Positions 1 to 7,991 of a stretch of 64,000 nucleotides of DNA are shown here, one piece after another. Numbering within the stretch: position 1 is the first letter of the stretch; the number at the start of each line of letters is the position of its first letter. The notes beneath the pieces were generated by a model. It saw only the letters and a program-made list of their open reading frames with translations. It was not told the DNA's origin and did no database searches. The DNA comes from an uncultured Geobacteraceae bacterium (GTDB taxonomy: Bacteria; Desulfobacterota; Desulfuromonadia; Geobacterales; Pseudopelobacteraceae), in NCBI GenBank assembly GCA_903939115.1, contig CAJAFV010000046.1, forward strand, positions 62,001-126,000, written 5' to 3'. Both the position numbers and the translations under genes were made by a program.

Positions 1-608
1 ATGCTGTCAGAACGGTACGTGCCCGTGGAACGTTTATGCAGGAGGCGGTTCCGGTCGGTACTGGAACAATGGCGGCCATGCTTGGTGTTGATAGTGATGA
101 ACTGGAGGATATCTGTCGTGAAGCCTCCGAAGGGGACGTCGTCTCACCGGCCAACTTTAATTCTCCCGGCCAGATTGTCATTGCCGGATCCGTTGCTGCT
201 GTTGCCCGTGCGATAGAGATTGCCAAGGGGCGTGGTTTTCGCAAATCCATGCTGCTGCCGGTCAGTGCACCTTTTCACTGTGCATTGATGAAGCCTGCGG
301 CAGATCGGCTGGCAGAAGTGCTTAATGCGATCGACGTGTGTGAAATGAATGTTCCGGTTGTTGCGAATGCCGATGCTGAGCCGAACTGTGATAGAGAGCG
401 GGTGAAACCTCTGTTGATTACACAGGTCTGTTCTCCGGTATTGTGGGAGCAGTCGGTAAATGCCATGAGCGCTCTTGGCGTGACATCGTTTGTTGAACTC
501 GGTCCTGGTAAAGTTCTCAGCGGTCTGGTGAAACGGATTAACAAGGCGGCAGTTCTGGCTAACATAGAAGATGTTGCCGGGATAAAAACTGCCGGAGGGA
601 ACGCATGA
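1..608 (+). CDS. fabD: malonyl-CoA:ACP transacylase (FabD), 5' end cut by window
   Basis: C-terminal part of FabD, which loads malonyl groups from CoA onto acyl carrier protein in the cytoplasm. The frame is open from base 3, ahead of the first ATG at 36, and the residues there continue the family pattern (RGTFMQEAVP), so the gene starts outside the window. Visible features are the GTMAAMLG segment, the PANFNSPGQ segment, the catalytic His region SAPFHCALM and the terminal ELGPGKVLSGL motif. The last codons overlap fabG in an ATGA junction, so the two are translationally coupled. It is followed by fabG, acpP and fabF, the classic type II fatty acid synthesis cluster. Identity is near certain; only the amino half is missing. 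Confidence 0.95.
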   Translation, partial: AVRTVRARGTFMQEAVPVGTGTMAAMLGVDSDELEDICREASEGDVVSPANFNSPGQIVIAGSVAAVARAIEIAKGRGFRKSMLLPVSAPFHCALMKPAADRLAEVLNAIDVCEMNVPVVANADAEPNCDRERVKPLLITQVCSPVLWEQSVNAMSALGVTSFVELGPGKVLSGLVKRINKAAVLANIEDVAGIKTAGGNA

Positions 609-1342
609 TGAAAGGTCAGGTCGCTCTTGTAACGGGAGCTTCACGTGGAATTGGGCAGGCGATTGCCCTGAAATTGGCTGCCGAAGGCATTTACGTAATA
701 GCGACTGCTACATCCGAGAAGGGGGCTGATGCTACCGTTGCCGCTATTACTGCGCAGGGCGGCACTGCTCAGGCGGTCAAGCTCGATGTTACGAACTCTG
801 CAGAAGTTGAAGCCCTTTTTAAAAAAATCGTATCTGAGCAGGGGCGTCTGGATATTCTGGTAAATAATGCCGGCGTAACAAAGGACGGGCTTATGATGCG
901 CATGAAGGATAATGATTGGGATTCTGTTCTCGATACGAATCTCAAAGGTTCTTTTATCTGTATGCGCGAAGCCTCCAAAATTATGACCAAAGCCCGCTAC
1001 GGACGTGTCGTTAATATCAGTTCTGTCGTCGGAGAGATGGGAAACCCCGGTCAGGCAAACTATTGTGCCAGTAAAGCCGGGTTGTTTGGCTTGACTAAAT
1101 CGGCGGCGCGTGAACTGGCAAAACGGAATATTACCGTAAATGCCGTTGCTCCCGGATTTATCGAAACTGATATGACAGCCGGACTTCCTGAAAAGGGTCG
1201 TGAAGCGCTACTGCAAAATATTCCCATGGAGAGGCTTGGCTCGGCAGACGATGTCGCGCATGCGGTCTGTTTTCTCGTCTCTCCGCAGGCGGGATACATC
1301 ACCGGTCAGGTGCTGTCGGTAAATGGCGGGATGTACATGTAG
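605..1342 (+). CDS. fabG: 3-oxoacyl-ACP reductase FabG
   Basis: NADPH-dependent short-chain dehydrogenase that reduces 3-oxoacyl-ACP in each round of fatty acid elongation. The protein is 245 residues, the usual length. It shows the glycine-rich cofactor motif TGASRGIGQAIA near the N-terminus, the NNAG motif, the catalytic Ser in NISSVVG, and the YCASKAG Tyr-Lys pair. The C-terminus ends in the conserved GQVLSVNGGMYM. Two adjacent ATG codons (605 and 608) could start it; the first overlaps the fabD stop. The stop codon lies inside a perfect palindrome (1336-1356). Identity is firm from both sequence and context. Confidence 0.97.
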   Translation: MMKGQVALVTGASRGIGQAIALKLAAEGIYVIATATSEKGADATVAAITAQGGTAQAVKLDVTNSAEVEALFKKIVSEQGRLDILVNNAGVTKDGLMMRMKDNDWDSVLDTNLKGSFICMREASKIMTKARYGRVVNISSVVGEMGNPGQANYCASKAGLFGLTKSAARELAKRNITVNAVAPGFIETDMTAGLPEKGREALLQNIPMERLGSADDVAHAVCFLVSPQAGYITGQVLSVNGGMYM

Positions 1343-1356
1343 TACTGTACTACATG
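1336..1356. promoter_or_regulatory. Perfect palindrome, candidate operator upstream of acpP
   Basis: Ten-base arms (CATGTAGTAC / GTACTACATG) flank a single central T. The palindrome covers the fabG stop codon and lies about 15 bp upstream of a good -35 hexamer. There is no T-run after it, so it does not look like an intrinsic terminator; an operator for a fatty-acid regulator is an inference. Confidence 0.4.
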
Positions 1357-1371
1357 AAATAGAAATATCGG

Positions 1372-1399
1372 TTGACATTTAAAGATTTCATGCTTAATT
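1372..1399 (+). promoter_or_regulatory. Candidate sigma-70 promoter for acpP-fabF
   Basis: A perfect TTGACA -35 hexamer is followed after 16 bp by TTAATT, a weak -10. It sits in the 115-bp gap between fabG and acpP, where acyl carrier protein genes usually have their own promoter. The weak -10 lowers confidence. Confidence 0.4.
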
Positions 1400-1457
1400 A
1401 GCACACAGCATTATTATACAAAACCTGAAAAGGTTTAAAATCACATGGAGGTGAAAG

Positions 1458-1691
1458 ATGTCTGATATCGCAAAGCGGGTTAAAGAAATTGTTGCAGAGC
1501 AGCTTGGGGTTGAAGAAGCTCAGGTGTTAACTGAATCTTCATTTATGGATGATCTCGGCGCGGATTCCCTTGACACAGTTGAGTTGGTAATGGCACTTGA
1601 AGAAGAGTTCGATATCGAAATTCCTGACGAAGATGCTGAAAAAATTCAGACGGTGAATGACGCCATCGAATACATTACCGAGCACAGCTGA
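1458..1691 (+). CDS. acpP: Acyl carrier protein
   Basis: 77-residue acidic acyl carrier protein, the standard length. The phosphopantetheine attachment site is Ser37 in the motif [16 protein letters not shown]. It carries growing acyl chains between the soluble enzymes of type II fatty acid synthesis. A strong ribosome binding site (GGAGG) precedes the ATG. It stands alone between its own candidate promoter and a GC-rich hairpin with a T-run, which fits separate and higher expression than its neighbours. This housekeeping carrier is distinct from the three ACP domains of the Pfa-like synthase at the other end of the window. Confidence 0.98.
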   Translation: MSDIAKRVKEIVAEQLGVEEAQVLTESSFMDDLGADSLDTVELVMALEEEFDIEIPDEDAEKIQTVNDAIEYITEHS

Positions 1692-1703
1692 AATAACAGT
1701 ACT

Positions 1704-1731
1704 GAGGGGAGGGGCACCCCCCCTCTCTTTT
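1704..1731 (+). terminator. Rho-independent terminator or attenuator after acpP
   Basis: A G-rich arm faces a C-rich arm across a CA centre (the top pairs must open to form a loop), with one mismatch and one G-T pair, followed by TTTT. Placed between acpP and fabF, it would make acpP transcripts more abundant than fabF transcripts. Confidence 0.6.
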
Positions 1732-1775
1732 AATTGTGACATCACAGAAGATGCCGTTATATGGAGCTAATTATC

Positions 1776-3008
1776 ATGAGAAGAGTTGTGGTTACTGGTG
1801 TCGGGACTGTTTCACCACTCGGCTGCGGGAATATGAAAAACTGGGATGCACTCACCTCGGGAAAATCAGGTATAGGCTTGATTACCCGTTTTGATACGAG
1901 CGATATGCCGGTCAAAATAGCTGGTGAGATTCCGGATTTTAATGCGGAAGAGTTTATTGATAAAAAAGAGATAAAAAAAATGGATCTTTTTATTCAGTAT
2001 GCTCTGGCGGCAGCCCAATACGCCATGGAAGACTCCGGGCTTATAATTAATGAAGAAAATGCTGAACGGGTTGGTGTTCTGGTTGGTGCCGGTCTCGGTG
2101 GTTTGCCGACAATTGAAAAGTATCATACGATTCTCAGCGAAAGCGGCCCAAAGAAGATATCTCCGTTTTTTATCCCGATGTTGATTATCAACCTTGCCCC
2201 CGGCCACATTTCCATAAAGTACGGGGCAAAAGGACCAAATATTTCGTCCGTTTCAGCGTGCGCAACCAGTACCCACTCAATTGGCGATGCGTATCATATC
2301 ATTAAACGAGGCGACGCTGATGCCATGATCGCTGGCGGAACTGAATCGGTCATTACACCTCTCGGTATTGGCGGCTTTGCAGCAATGAAAGCTTTGTCCG
2401 ACAGAAATGATGATCCAACCGCTGCGTCCCGTCCGTTCGATAAAAACCGTGATGGCTTTGTCATGGGTGAGGGCGCCGGCATTGTTATCCTTGAAGAGTA
2501 TGAAGCCGCGAAGGCGCGTGGCGCCAAGATATATGCCGAGGTTGTCGGGTATGGAATGACCGGAGACGCGTATCACCTGACGGCACCGGCTCCGGGTGGT
2601 GAAGGTGGGGCGAGAAGCATGAAGATGGCGCTCAAGAATGCCGGTGTTGCTCCTGAGCAGGTTATGTACGTTAATGCGCATGGCACCTCCACTCCGATGG
2701 GGGACATGTACGAAACAATGGCGATCAAGAGTGTCTTTGGTGCACATGCCAAGAAGATGATGGTCTCCTCGACTAAATCGATGACCGGCCATCTTCTCGG
2801 TGCAGCAGGCGGTATAGAAGCGGTTTATACCCTCATGGCAATGGATAAAAGCGTTGTTCCACCCACAATCAATTACACCGATCCGGACCCTGAGTGTGAT
2901 CTTGATTATGTTCCCAACACTGCGCGTGATGCAAAAATTGATTATGCAATGAGCAATAACTTTGGGTTTGGCGGCACAAATGCAACCCTTCTATTCAAGA
3001 AGCTTTAG
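1776..3008 (+). CDS. fabF: 3-oxoacyl-ACP synthase II (FabF)
   Basis: Condensing enzyme that extends acyl-ACP with malonyl-ACP. I choose the ATG at 1776 ([10 protein letters not shown], 410 residues) over the in-frame ATG at 1761, because GGAG lies nine bases ahead of it and the protein then begins where FabF proteins do. The catalytic triad is complete: Cys162 in [11 protein letters not shown], the His in [11 protein letters not shown], and the second His in [12 protein letters not shown]. The C-terminus carries the [12 protein letters not shown] motif. It follows acpP as in most bacteria and is 13 bp from rpiB, so the two are probably co-transcribed. Confidence 0.97.
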   Translation: MRRVVVTGVGTVSPLGCGNMKNWDALTSGKSGIGLITRFDTSDMPVKIAGEIPDFNAEEFIDKKEIKKMDLFIQYALAAAQYAMEDSGLIINEENAERVGVLVGAGLGGLPTIEKYHTILSESGPKKISPFFIPMLIINLAPGHISIKYGAKGPNISSVSACATSTHSIGDAYHIIKRGDADAMIAGGTESVITPLGIGGFAAMKALSDRNDDPTAASRPFDKNRDGFVMGEGAGIVILEEYEAAKARGAKIYAEVVGYGMTGDAYHLTAPAPGGEGGARSMKMALKNAGVAPEQVMYVNAHGTSTPMGDMYETMAIKSVFGAHAKKMMVSSTKSMTGHLLGAAGGIEAVYTLMAMDKSVVPPTINYTDPDPECDLDYVPNTARDAKIDYAMSNNFGFGGTNATLLFKKL

Positions 3009-3021
3009 CGAGACTTTTGAG

Positions 3022-3465
3022 ATGATTATTATTGGCAGTGACCACGGGGGATTAGCCCTTAAGACCGCATTGAGCAGTTACCTGAAACGGCGCGGCTTTG
3101 AAGTGACCGATGCCGGAACTAATGACGATTCTTCGGTTGATTATCCGGATTTTGGCCAGAAAGTCGCTGAAACGGTCATTGAGGGAGCCGCGGAGTTGGG
3201 AATACTTGTCTGCGGAACCGGTATTGGCATGTCTATCGCCGCTAACAAGATTCCCGGAATTCGAGCCGCATTGGTGACGGATGTGTTTATGGCCCGTATG
3301 GCTAAAGAACACAATAACGCCAATGTGCTTGTGCTTGGCGGCCGTGTGCTTGATGAGCAGAATGCATGTGATCTTGTCGGTGCATGGCTTGATGCAACCT
3401 TTGAAGGTGGGCGTCACCAGATGCGCCTCGACAAGATAACAGCACTGGAAAAGAAATATTCATAA
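3022..3465 (+). CDS. rpiB: Ribose-5-phosphate isomerase B
   Basis: Interconverts ribose 5-phosphate and ribulose 5-phosphate in the pentose phosphate pathway. An upstream in-frame ATG exists inside fabF, but the family start is MIIIGSDHGG at 3022, giving 147 residues, the normal size. The N-terminal GSDHGG and the active-site Cys in LVCGTGIGMSIAANK are present, as is the RAALVTD segment. The fabF-rpiB-glyA order is typical of Geobacter-like genomes, where rpiB and glyA sit together without an obvious pathway link. Confidence 0.95.
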   Translation: MIIIGSDHGGLALKTALSSYLKRRGFEVTDAGTNDDSSVDYPDFGQKVAETVIEGAAELGILVCGTGIGMSIAANKIPGIRAALVTDVFMARMAKEHNNANVLVLGGRVLDEQNACDLVGAWLDATFEGGRHQMRLDKITALEKKYS

Positions 3466-3606
3466 CCGCAAAATCAAGTTGTAAGCAGGTATGGTTTCAA
3501 GTTATGACTTGGACAGATCTACCGGCGGGACCTGCTACGGCATGCGTCCCGTTTGTTGTTTGTACGATACCATTTCAATAAGAACCCAATTTTCAAGGAG
3601 AAAACA

Positions 3607-4854
3607 ATGTCTATTCTTACCACATTTGATCCTCAGGTAGCCGATGCTATAAGCCGTGAAGCGGAACGTCAGGAATATAATCTGGAGCTGATTGCGTCAG
3701 AAAACTTTGTATCGGAAGCGGTTCTTGAGGCTCAGGGATCAATCCTGACCAATAAATATGCAGAGGGCTATCCCGGAAAACGCTATTACGGTGGTTGTGA
3801 ACATGTTGATGTTGTTGAACAGCTGGCAATTGATCGGGCCAAGGAACTTTTTGGTGCCGAACATGCCAATGTCCAGCCGCACGCAGGTTCCCAGGCGAAT
3901 ATGGCGGTATATTTTGCTGCGTGCAAACCTGGCGACACGATTCTCGGGATGAACCTTGCGCATGGTGGTCACCTTACTCACGGCAGTCCGGTCAATTTTT
4001 CCGGTAAGCTCTTTACGGTGGTTCCCTATGGTGTCTCTCCGGATACAGAAACCATCGATTATGAAGAGGTCGAGCGTTTGGCTGTTACCCATAAACCGAC
4101 GATGATTGTCGTCGGTGCGAGTGCCTATCCACGAATCATCGATTTTCCGGCGTTCAGGACAATAGCCGATAAAGTCGGGGCGAAGGTCATGGTTGACATG
4201 GCTCATATCGCCGGTCTGGTTGCTGCCGGTGTTCATCCCAGTCCGGTGCCGTATGCCGAGTTTGTGACAACAACAACGCACAAAACGTTACGTGGTCCTC
4301 GCGGCGGGATGATTCTTTGTCGTGAAGAGTTTGCCAAAACAATCAATTCGCAGATTTTCCCCGGAATTCAGGGTGGTCCGCTTATGCATATTATCGCCGC
4401 GAAGGCCGTTGCCTTTAAAGAAGCGCTCCAACCGGAGTTCAAAATCTATCAGCAACAGATAGTCAAAAATGCCAAAGCACTTGCAGAGGCGCTCGTTAAA
4501 CGGGGCTTCAAGTTGACAAGCGGCGGCACTGACAACCACCTGATGCTGATTAACTTTACCGGGACGGAGATAACCGGCAAGGCGGCAGAGGAAGCACTGG
4601 ACAAGGCCGGTATCACCGTCAACAAGAATACGGTGCCATTTGAAACCCGTTCTCCGTTTGTTACGTCCGGTATCAGAGTGGGTACTCCCGCCTGTACGTC
4701 TCATGGGTTAAAAGAGGGTGAGATGGATCAGGTGGCGGGTTATATTGCTGACGCGGTGGCAAGCATCGGTGATGACCAGAAACTGGCTGCAATAAAAGTG
4801 CAGGTAAATAACATGATGAAAAATTTTCCACTTTACGCCAACAGGCTTGCCTGA
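3607..4854 (+). CDS. glyA: Serine hydroxymethyltransferase
   Basis: PLP enzyme that converts serine and tetrahydrofolate to glycine and methylene-tetrahydrofolate, the main source of one-carbon units. The start at 3607 ([10 protein letters not shown]) has AAGGAG just upstream; a longer reading frame from 3553 is rejected. It is 415 residues long, as usual. The PLP lysine is Lys226 in [14 protein letters not shown], and the ASENF and [13 protein letters not shown] segments are intact. A hairpin terminator follows. In many relatives nrdR comes next; here bioA does instead. Confidence 0.97.
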   Translation: MSILTTFDPQVADAISREAERQEYNLELIASENFVSEAVLEAQGSILTNKYAEGYPGKRYYGGCEHVDVVEQLAIDRAKELFGAEHANVQPHAGSQANMAVYFAACKPGDTILGMNLAHGGHLTHGSPVNFSGKLFTVVPYGVSPDTETIDYEEVERLAVTHKPTMIVVGASAYPRIIDFPAFRTIADKVGAKVMVDMAHIAGLVAAGVHPSPVPYAEFVTTTTHKTLRGPRGGMILCREEFAKTINSQIFPGIQGGPLMHIIAAKAVAFKEALQPEFKIYQQQIVKNAKALAEALVKRGFKLTSGGTDNHLMLINFTGTEITGKAAEEALDKAGITVNKNTVPFETRSPFVTSGIRVGTPACTSHGLKEGEMDQVAGYIADAVASIGDDQKLAAIKVQVNNMMKNFPLYANRLA

Positions 4855-4877
4855 TTGTTCGATTTCATGTAGTAACG

Positions 4878-4911
4878 AGACCCATCGGGCATGTTCCGGC
4901 GGGTCTTTTTT
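4878..4911 (+). terminator. Intrinsic terminator after glyA
   Basis: Arms AGACCC / GGGTCT with an inner CGG/CCG pairing and a seven-base loop, followed directly by a T-run. It lies 23 bp after the glyA stop and separates glyA from bioA. Confidence 0.8.
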
Positions 4912-4947
4912 ATGGTCGTACTATTTACGTTGGCGAGGAAGCTACCG

Positions 4948-6315
4948 ATGCCGGAAACCAGTTCTATAACAACTGAACAATTGCGCCAGTGGGACAAACG
5001 CCACGTTTGGCATCCGTTTACCCAGATGCAGGAGTGGGAGCAGGGCGAGCAGATTATAATTGTAAAAGGGGAAGGGTGCTGGCTGATTGACAGTGACGGT
5101 ACGCGCTACCTTGATGGTGTCGCCTCCATGTGGACCAATGTTCATGGGCACTGTCGACGTGAGTTGAATGACGCCCTGAAAGAGCAGGTTGAGCGCCTTG
5201 AACACTCGACTCTATTGGGGCTGGGCAGTGAGCAGAGTATTATTCTGGCGGCGCGACTGGCCGAAATAACGCCTCCCGGACTCGACCGTTTTTTTTATTC
5301 GGATAACGGTTCGACCGCCATGGAAGTGGCCGTCAAGATGGCCTATCAATATCAGGTCCATTCGGGTCGACCTGAGCGGAGTCGCTTCATAACCTTCAGG
5401 CACGCCTACCATGGTGATACGCTCGGTGCGGTGAGTGTCGGCGGGATCGGAATTTATCATACAACCTTCAAGCCACTTATGTTCGAGACGATTCTTGCTC
5501 CAACGCCCTTCTGCTATCATTGTGAGCTCGGCTGCAGCAAAGATACCTGTACTATGCAGTGTATTGATGCACTTGAAGAATTAATGGTGCTGAATGCCGG
5601 TCTGGTTGCCGGGCTTGTGATTGAGCCGCTTGTACAGGGTGCCGGTGGCATGATCGTGCAACCGGAGGGGTTTTTAAGACGGGTAAGAGAGCTCTGCGAC
5701 CGTCATGACATCCTGATGATCGCTGATGAAGTTGCTACCGGATTTGGTAGGACCGGGGCAATGTTTGCCTGCAATCACGAGGATGTGATTCCTGATATCA
5801 TGGCAATATCCAAGGGGATAGCCGCCGGATATCTTCCTTTAGCGGCAACGGTTACCGGTGAAAAAGTGTACTCAGCTTTTTTAGGTACATATTCGGAGTT
5901 AAAAACTTTTTTTCATGGCCATACCTTCACCGGAAATCCGCTTGCGTGTGCTGTTGCACTGAAAAGCCTGCACCTTTTTGAGCAGGATAACCTGCTGGCA
6001 GGGCTTCAATCTAAAATAGCCATGCTGAAGCTGCGGCTAGGCGACTTTTCAGCAATGCCGCACGTTGGCGACGTTCGACAGTGCGGAATGGCTGCAGGCA
6101 TAGAGCTTGTTGCCGACAAGGAGACCGGGTTACCGTATCCGTGGGAAGACAAAATCGGGATCAGAGTTTGTCTTGAAGCGCGCAAGCGTGGGGTCTTCTC
6201 TCGCCCTTTGGGAAACACCATTGTCATATTTCCTCCACTGGTTATTTCAAACAGTGAACTTGATTTGCTTTTAACTGTTCTGCAGGAGTCAATACGGGTT
6301 GTAACTGAACAGTAG
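4948..6315 (+). CDS. bioA: Adenosylmethionine-8-amino-7-oxononanoate aminotransferase (BioA)
   Basis: Transfers an amino group from S-adenosylmethionine to KAPA, giving DAPA in biotin synthesis. The start at 4948 (MPETSSITTEQ) has GAGGAAG upstream; an in-frame ATG at 4891 lies inside the glyA terminator and is rejected. The protein is 455 residues. The family signature WHPFTQM is at residues 21-27, and the PLP lysine is Lys289 in AISKGIAAGYLPLAAT. The GHTFTGNPLACA segment is also typical. No other biotin gene is visible nearby, so the pathway is dispersed. It is followed after 14 bp by an NtrC-type regulator; a functional link is not evident. Confidence 0.95.
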   Translation: MPETSSITTEQLRQWDKRHVWHPFTQMQEWEQGEQIIIVKGEGCWLIDSDGTRYLDGVASMWTNVHGHCRRELNDALKEQVERLEHSTLLGLGSEQSIILAARLAEITPPGLDRFFYSDNGSTAMEVAVKMAYQYQVHSGRPERSRFITFRHAYHGDTLGAVSVGGIGIYHTTFKPLMFETILAPTPFCYHCELGCSKDTCTMQCIDALEELMVLNAGLVAGLVIEPLVQGAGGMIVQPEGFLRRVRELCDRHDILMIADEVATGFGRTGAMFACNHEDVIPDIMAISKGIAAGYLPLAATVTGEKVYSAFLGTYSELKTFFHGHTFTGNPLACAVALKSLHLFEQDNLLAGLQSKIAMLKLRLGDFSAMPHVGDVRQCGMAAGIELVADKETGLPYPWEDKIGIRVCLEARKRGVFSRPLGNTIVIFPPLVISNSELDLLLTVLQESIRVVTEQ

Positions 6316-6329
6316 TTCGAGGTTTTTCA

Positions 6330-7709
6330 ATGAACGATAGCATCAAACTACTTGTTGTCGATGACGATGACTCCAGCCGCGAAGCATTGACCATGCTGCT
6401 GCGCTCGGTCGGGTATGACGTCACTTCTGCTGCAACCGGCGAAAGTGCGCTGGATCTTATTGACCTCCTGCAGTATCAGGTCATTGTTTCCGATCTGCTT
6501 CTGCCTGATAAAAGCGGCCTTGATATACTTCTGCATGTGCAAAAAGTTTCTCCTTCTACCGAGCTTATCGTTGTGACCGGTCATGCATCAGCGCAAACTG
6601 CGGTCCGAGCCATGAAAGAGGGGGCTTTTGACTATATTACCAAGCCGATTGATTTTGATGAGCTGAAAATTGTCGTTTCAAAAGCATTGGAAAAACAGAG
6701 ACTGCTTTCTGAAAACATTTTTTTACGAAGTCAGCTGCAAGGACGCTTTGAATTCAGCAATATTATCGGCAGTTCTCCGGCAATGAACCTTGTCTTTGAG
6801 CGCATGAACCGCATTGTAAAAACCGATTCAGTTGTTCTCGTCAGTGGCGAATCAGGTACCGGTAAAGAGCTGGTTGCCCGGGCGCTTCACTATAACGGAA
6901 CACGCAGGGAGAAACCTTTTATTGCGGTAAACTGCAGCGCAATTCCGGAGACTTTGCTTGAGAGTGAACTTTTCGGTCACGTCCGGGGAGCATTTACCGG
7001 GGCGATCACAGATAAACCGGGAAAGTTCGAGGCAGCGAATCATGGCACTATTTTTCTTGATGAAATAGGTACGCTGCCACTTCATCTGCAAGCAAAACTT
7101 TTGCGGGTTCTGCAGGAACATGAAGTGGAAAGGGTCGGCTCGAACAAGACGATAAAGCTTCATGTCAGAGTAATTTCCGCAACGAATTCAGATCTCGAAG
7201 AGATGGTGAAACGGGGTGAGTTTAGAGAAGATCTTTACTATCGTTTGAACGTCATTCCTCTTCACCTCCCCCCGTTGCGCGAGCGGCAACAGGATATTAT
7301 GTATCTGATATCGTTTTTTCTGGAAAAGCAGTGCCGGCTTATGGGACGTACGCCATGCAATATCAGTAAGCAGGCTCTTGAGGCGCTGGAACAGTATTCA
7401 TGGCCGGGAAACGTACGTGAACTGGAAAATATGATTGAGAGAATGATCGTACTGACGGATGCAAATGTCTTAACCTTGGAAGATGTTCCGGACAAGATAG
7501 TCAACGAAAAAAACTCTGGTGAAACACTTGGTTTGAAATTGCCGAGTATGGGGATAGACCTGGCTGAAACTGTCTCCCGAATTGAGCAGTCATTTATTTT
7601 GCAGGCAGTGGAAACAGCAGGTGGAATTAAAGCGCAGGCGGCTAAACTTTTGGGGATAAATCGGACGACGCTGGTGGAAAAGATGAAACGGTTGAAAATG
7701 GAGAAATAA
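6330..7709 (+). CDS. NtrC-family sigma-54-dependent response regulator
   Basis: A 459-residue transcriptional activator with three domains. Residues 1-120 form a receiver with the phosphoacceptor Asp55 in VIVSDLLLPD and an acidic DDDD cluster near the N-terminus. Residues about 145-375 form the AAA+ domain, with Walker A GESGTGKE (173-180), the sigma-54 contact loop GAFTGA (220-225) and LDEIGTLPL. The C-terminal Fis-type helix-turn-helix ends in AAKLLGINRTTLVEKMKR. It opens promoters of sigma-54 holoenzyme once phosphorylated. No partner histidine kinase is adjacent, so its signal and regulon are unknown. It may be co-transcribed with bioA and ends at a strong terminator. Confidence 0.95.
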   Translation: MNDSIKLLVVDDDDSSREALTMLLRSVGYDVTSAATGESALDLIDLLQYQVIVSDLLLPDKSGLDILLHVQKVSPSTELIVVTGHASAQTAVRAMKEGAFDYITKPIDFDELKIVVSKALEKQRLLSENIFLRSQLQGRFEFSNIIGSSPAMNLVFERMNRIVKTDSVVLVSGESGTGKELVARALHYNGTRREKPFIAVNCSAIPETLLESELFGHVRGAFTGAITDKPGKFEAANHGTIFLDEIGTLPLHLQAKLLRVLQEHEVERVGSNKTIKLHVRVISATNSDLEEMVKRGEFREDLYYRLNVIPLHLPPLRERQQDIMYLISFFLEKQCRLMGRTPCNISKQALEALEQYSWPGNVRELENMIERMIVLTDANVLTLEDVPDKIVNEKNSGETLGLKLPSMGIDLAETVSRIEQSFILQAVETAGGIKAQAAKLLGINRTTLVEKMKRLKMEK

Positions 7710-7756
7710 GGCAGGTACACAAAGCCCTGGGTTAATAATATCAGAAAGAAAAAACA

Positions 7757-7791
7757 AAAAAGGTGCCTCTTTGCAGGGGCACCTTTTTTTT
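7757..7791. terminator. Bidirectional intrinsic terminator
   Basis: Perfect seven-base arms AGGTGCC / GGCACCT with an ten-base loop, flanked by an A-run on one side and a T-run on the other, so it can stop transcription of the regulator gene (plus strand) and of the tRNA (minus strand). Confidence 0.9.
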
Positions 7792-7805
7792 GTTTTTATA
7801 AAAAA

Positions 7806-7882
7806 TGGCGGGGTTGACGGGGCTCGAACCCGCGACTTCCAGCGTGACAGGCTGGCACTCTAACCAACTGAGCTACAACCCC
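7806..7882 (-). tRNA. tRNA-Asp (GTC)
   Basis: Read on the minus strand it is a 77-base tRNA with the 3' CCA encoded. The seven-pair acceptor stem is GGGGTTG / CAACCCC, the anticodon stem is CCAGC / GCTGG, and the seven-base loop CTGTCAC places GTC as the anticodon, decoding aspartate. The T loop GGTTCGAGCC is standard. Confidence 0.97.
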
Positions 7883-7991
7883 GTAGCAAACAGTACTGTT
7901 TAGCCGCACATAAATGCCATACTACACAGTCGTTTGTCAAGCATCTTGTGCGCTACAAAAAGTTATACCAATCAGAATTGGAATTACAAGG

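Noticed and set aside
4891-4947. Longer N-terminus for BioA from ATG 4891
   Set aside because: This stretch lies inside the glyA terminator hairpin and its T-run; the ATG at 4948 has a ribosome site and fits the family.
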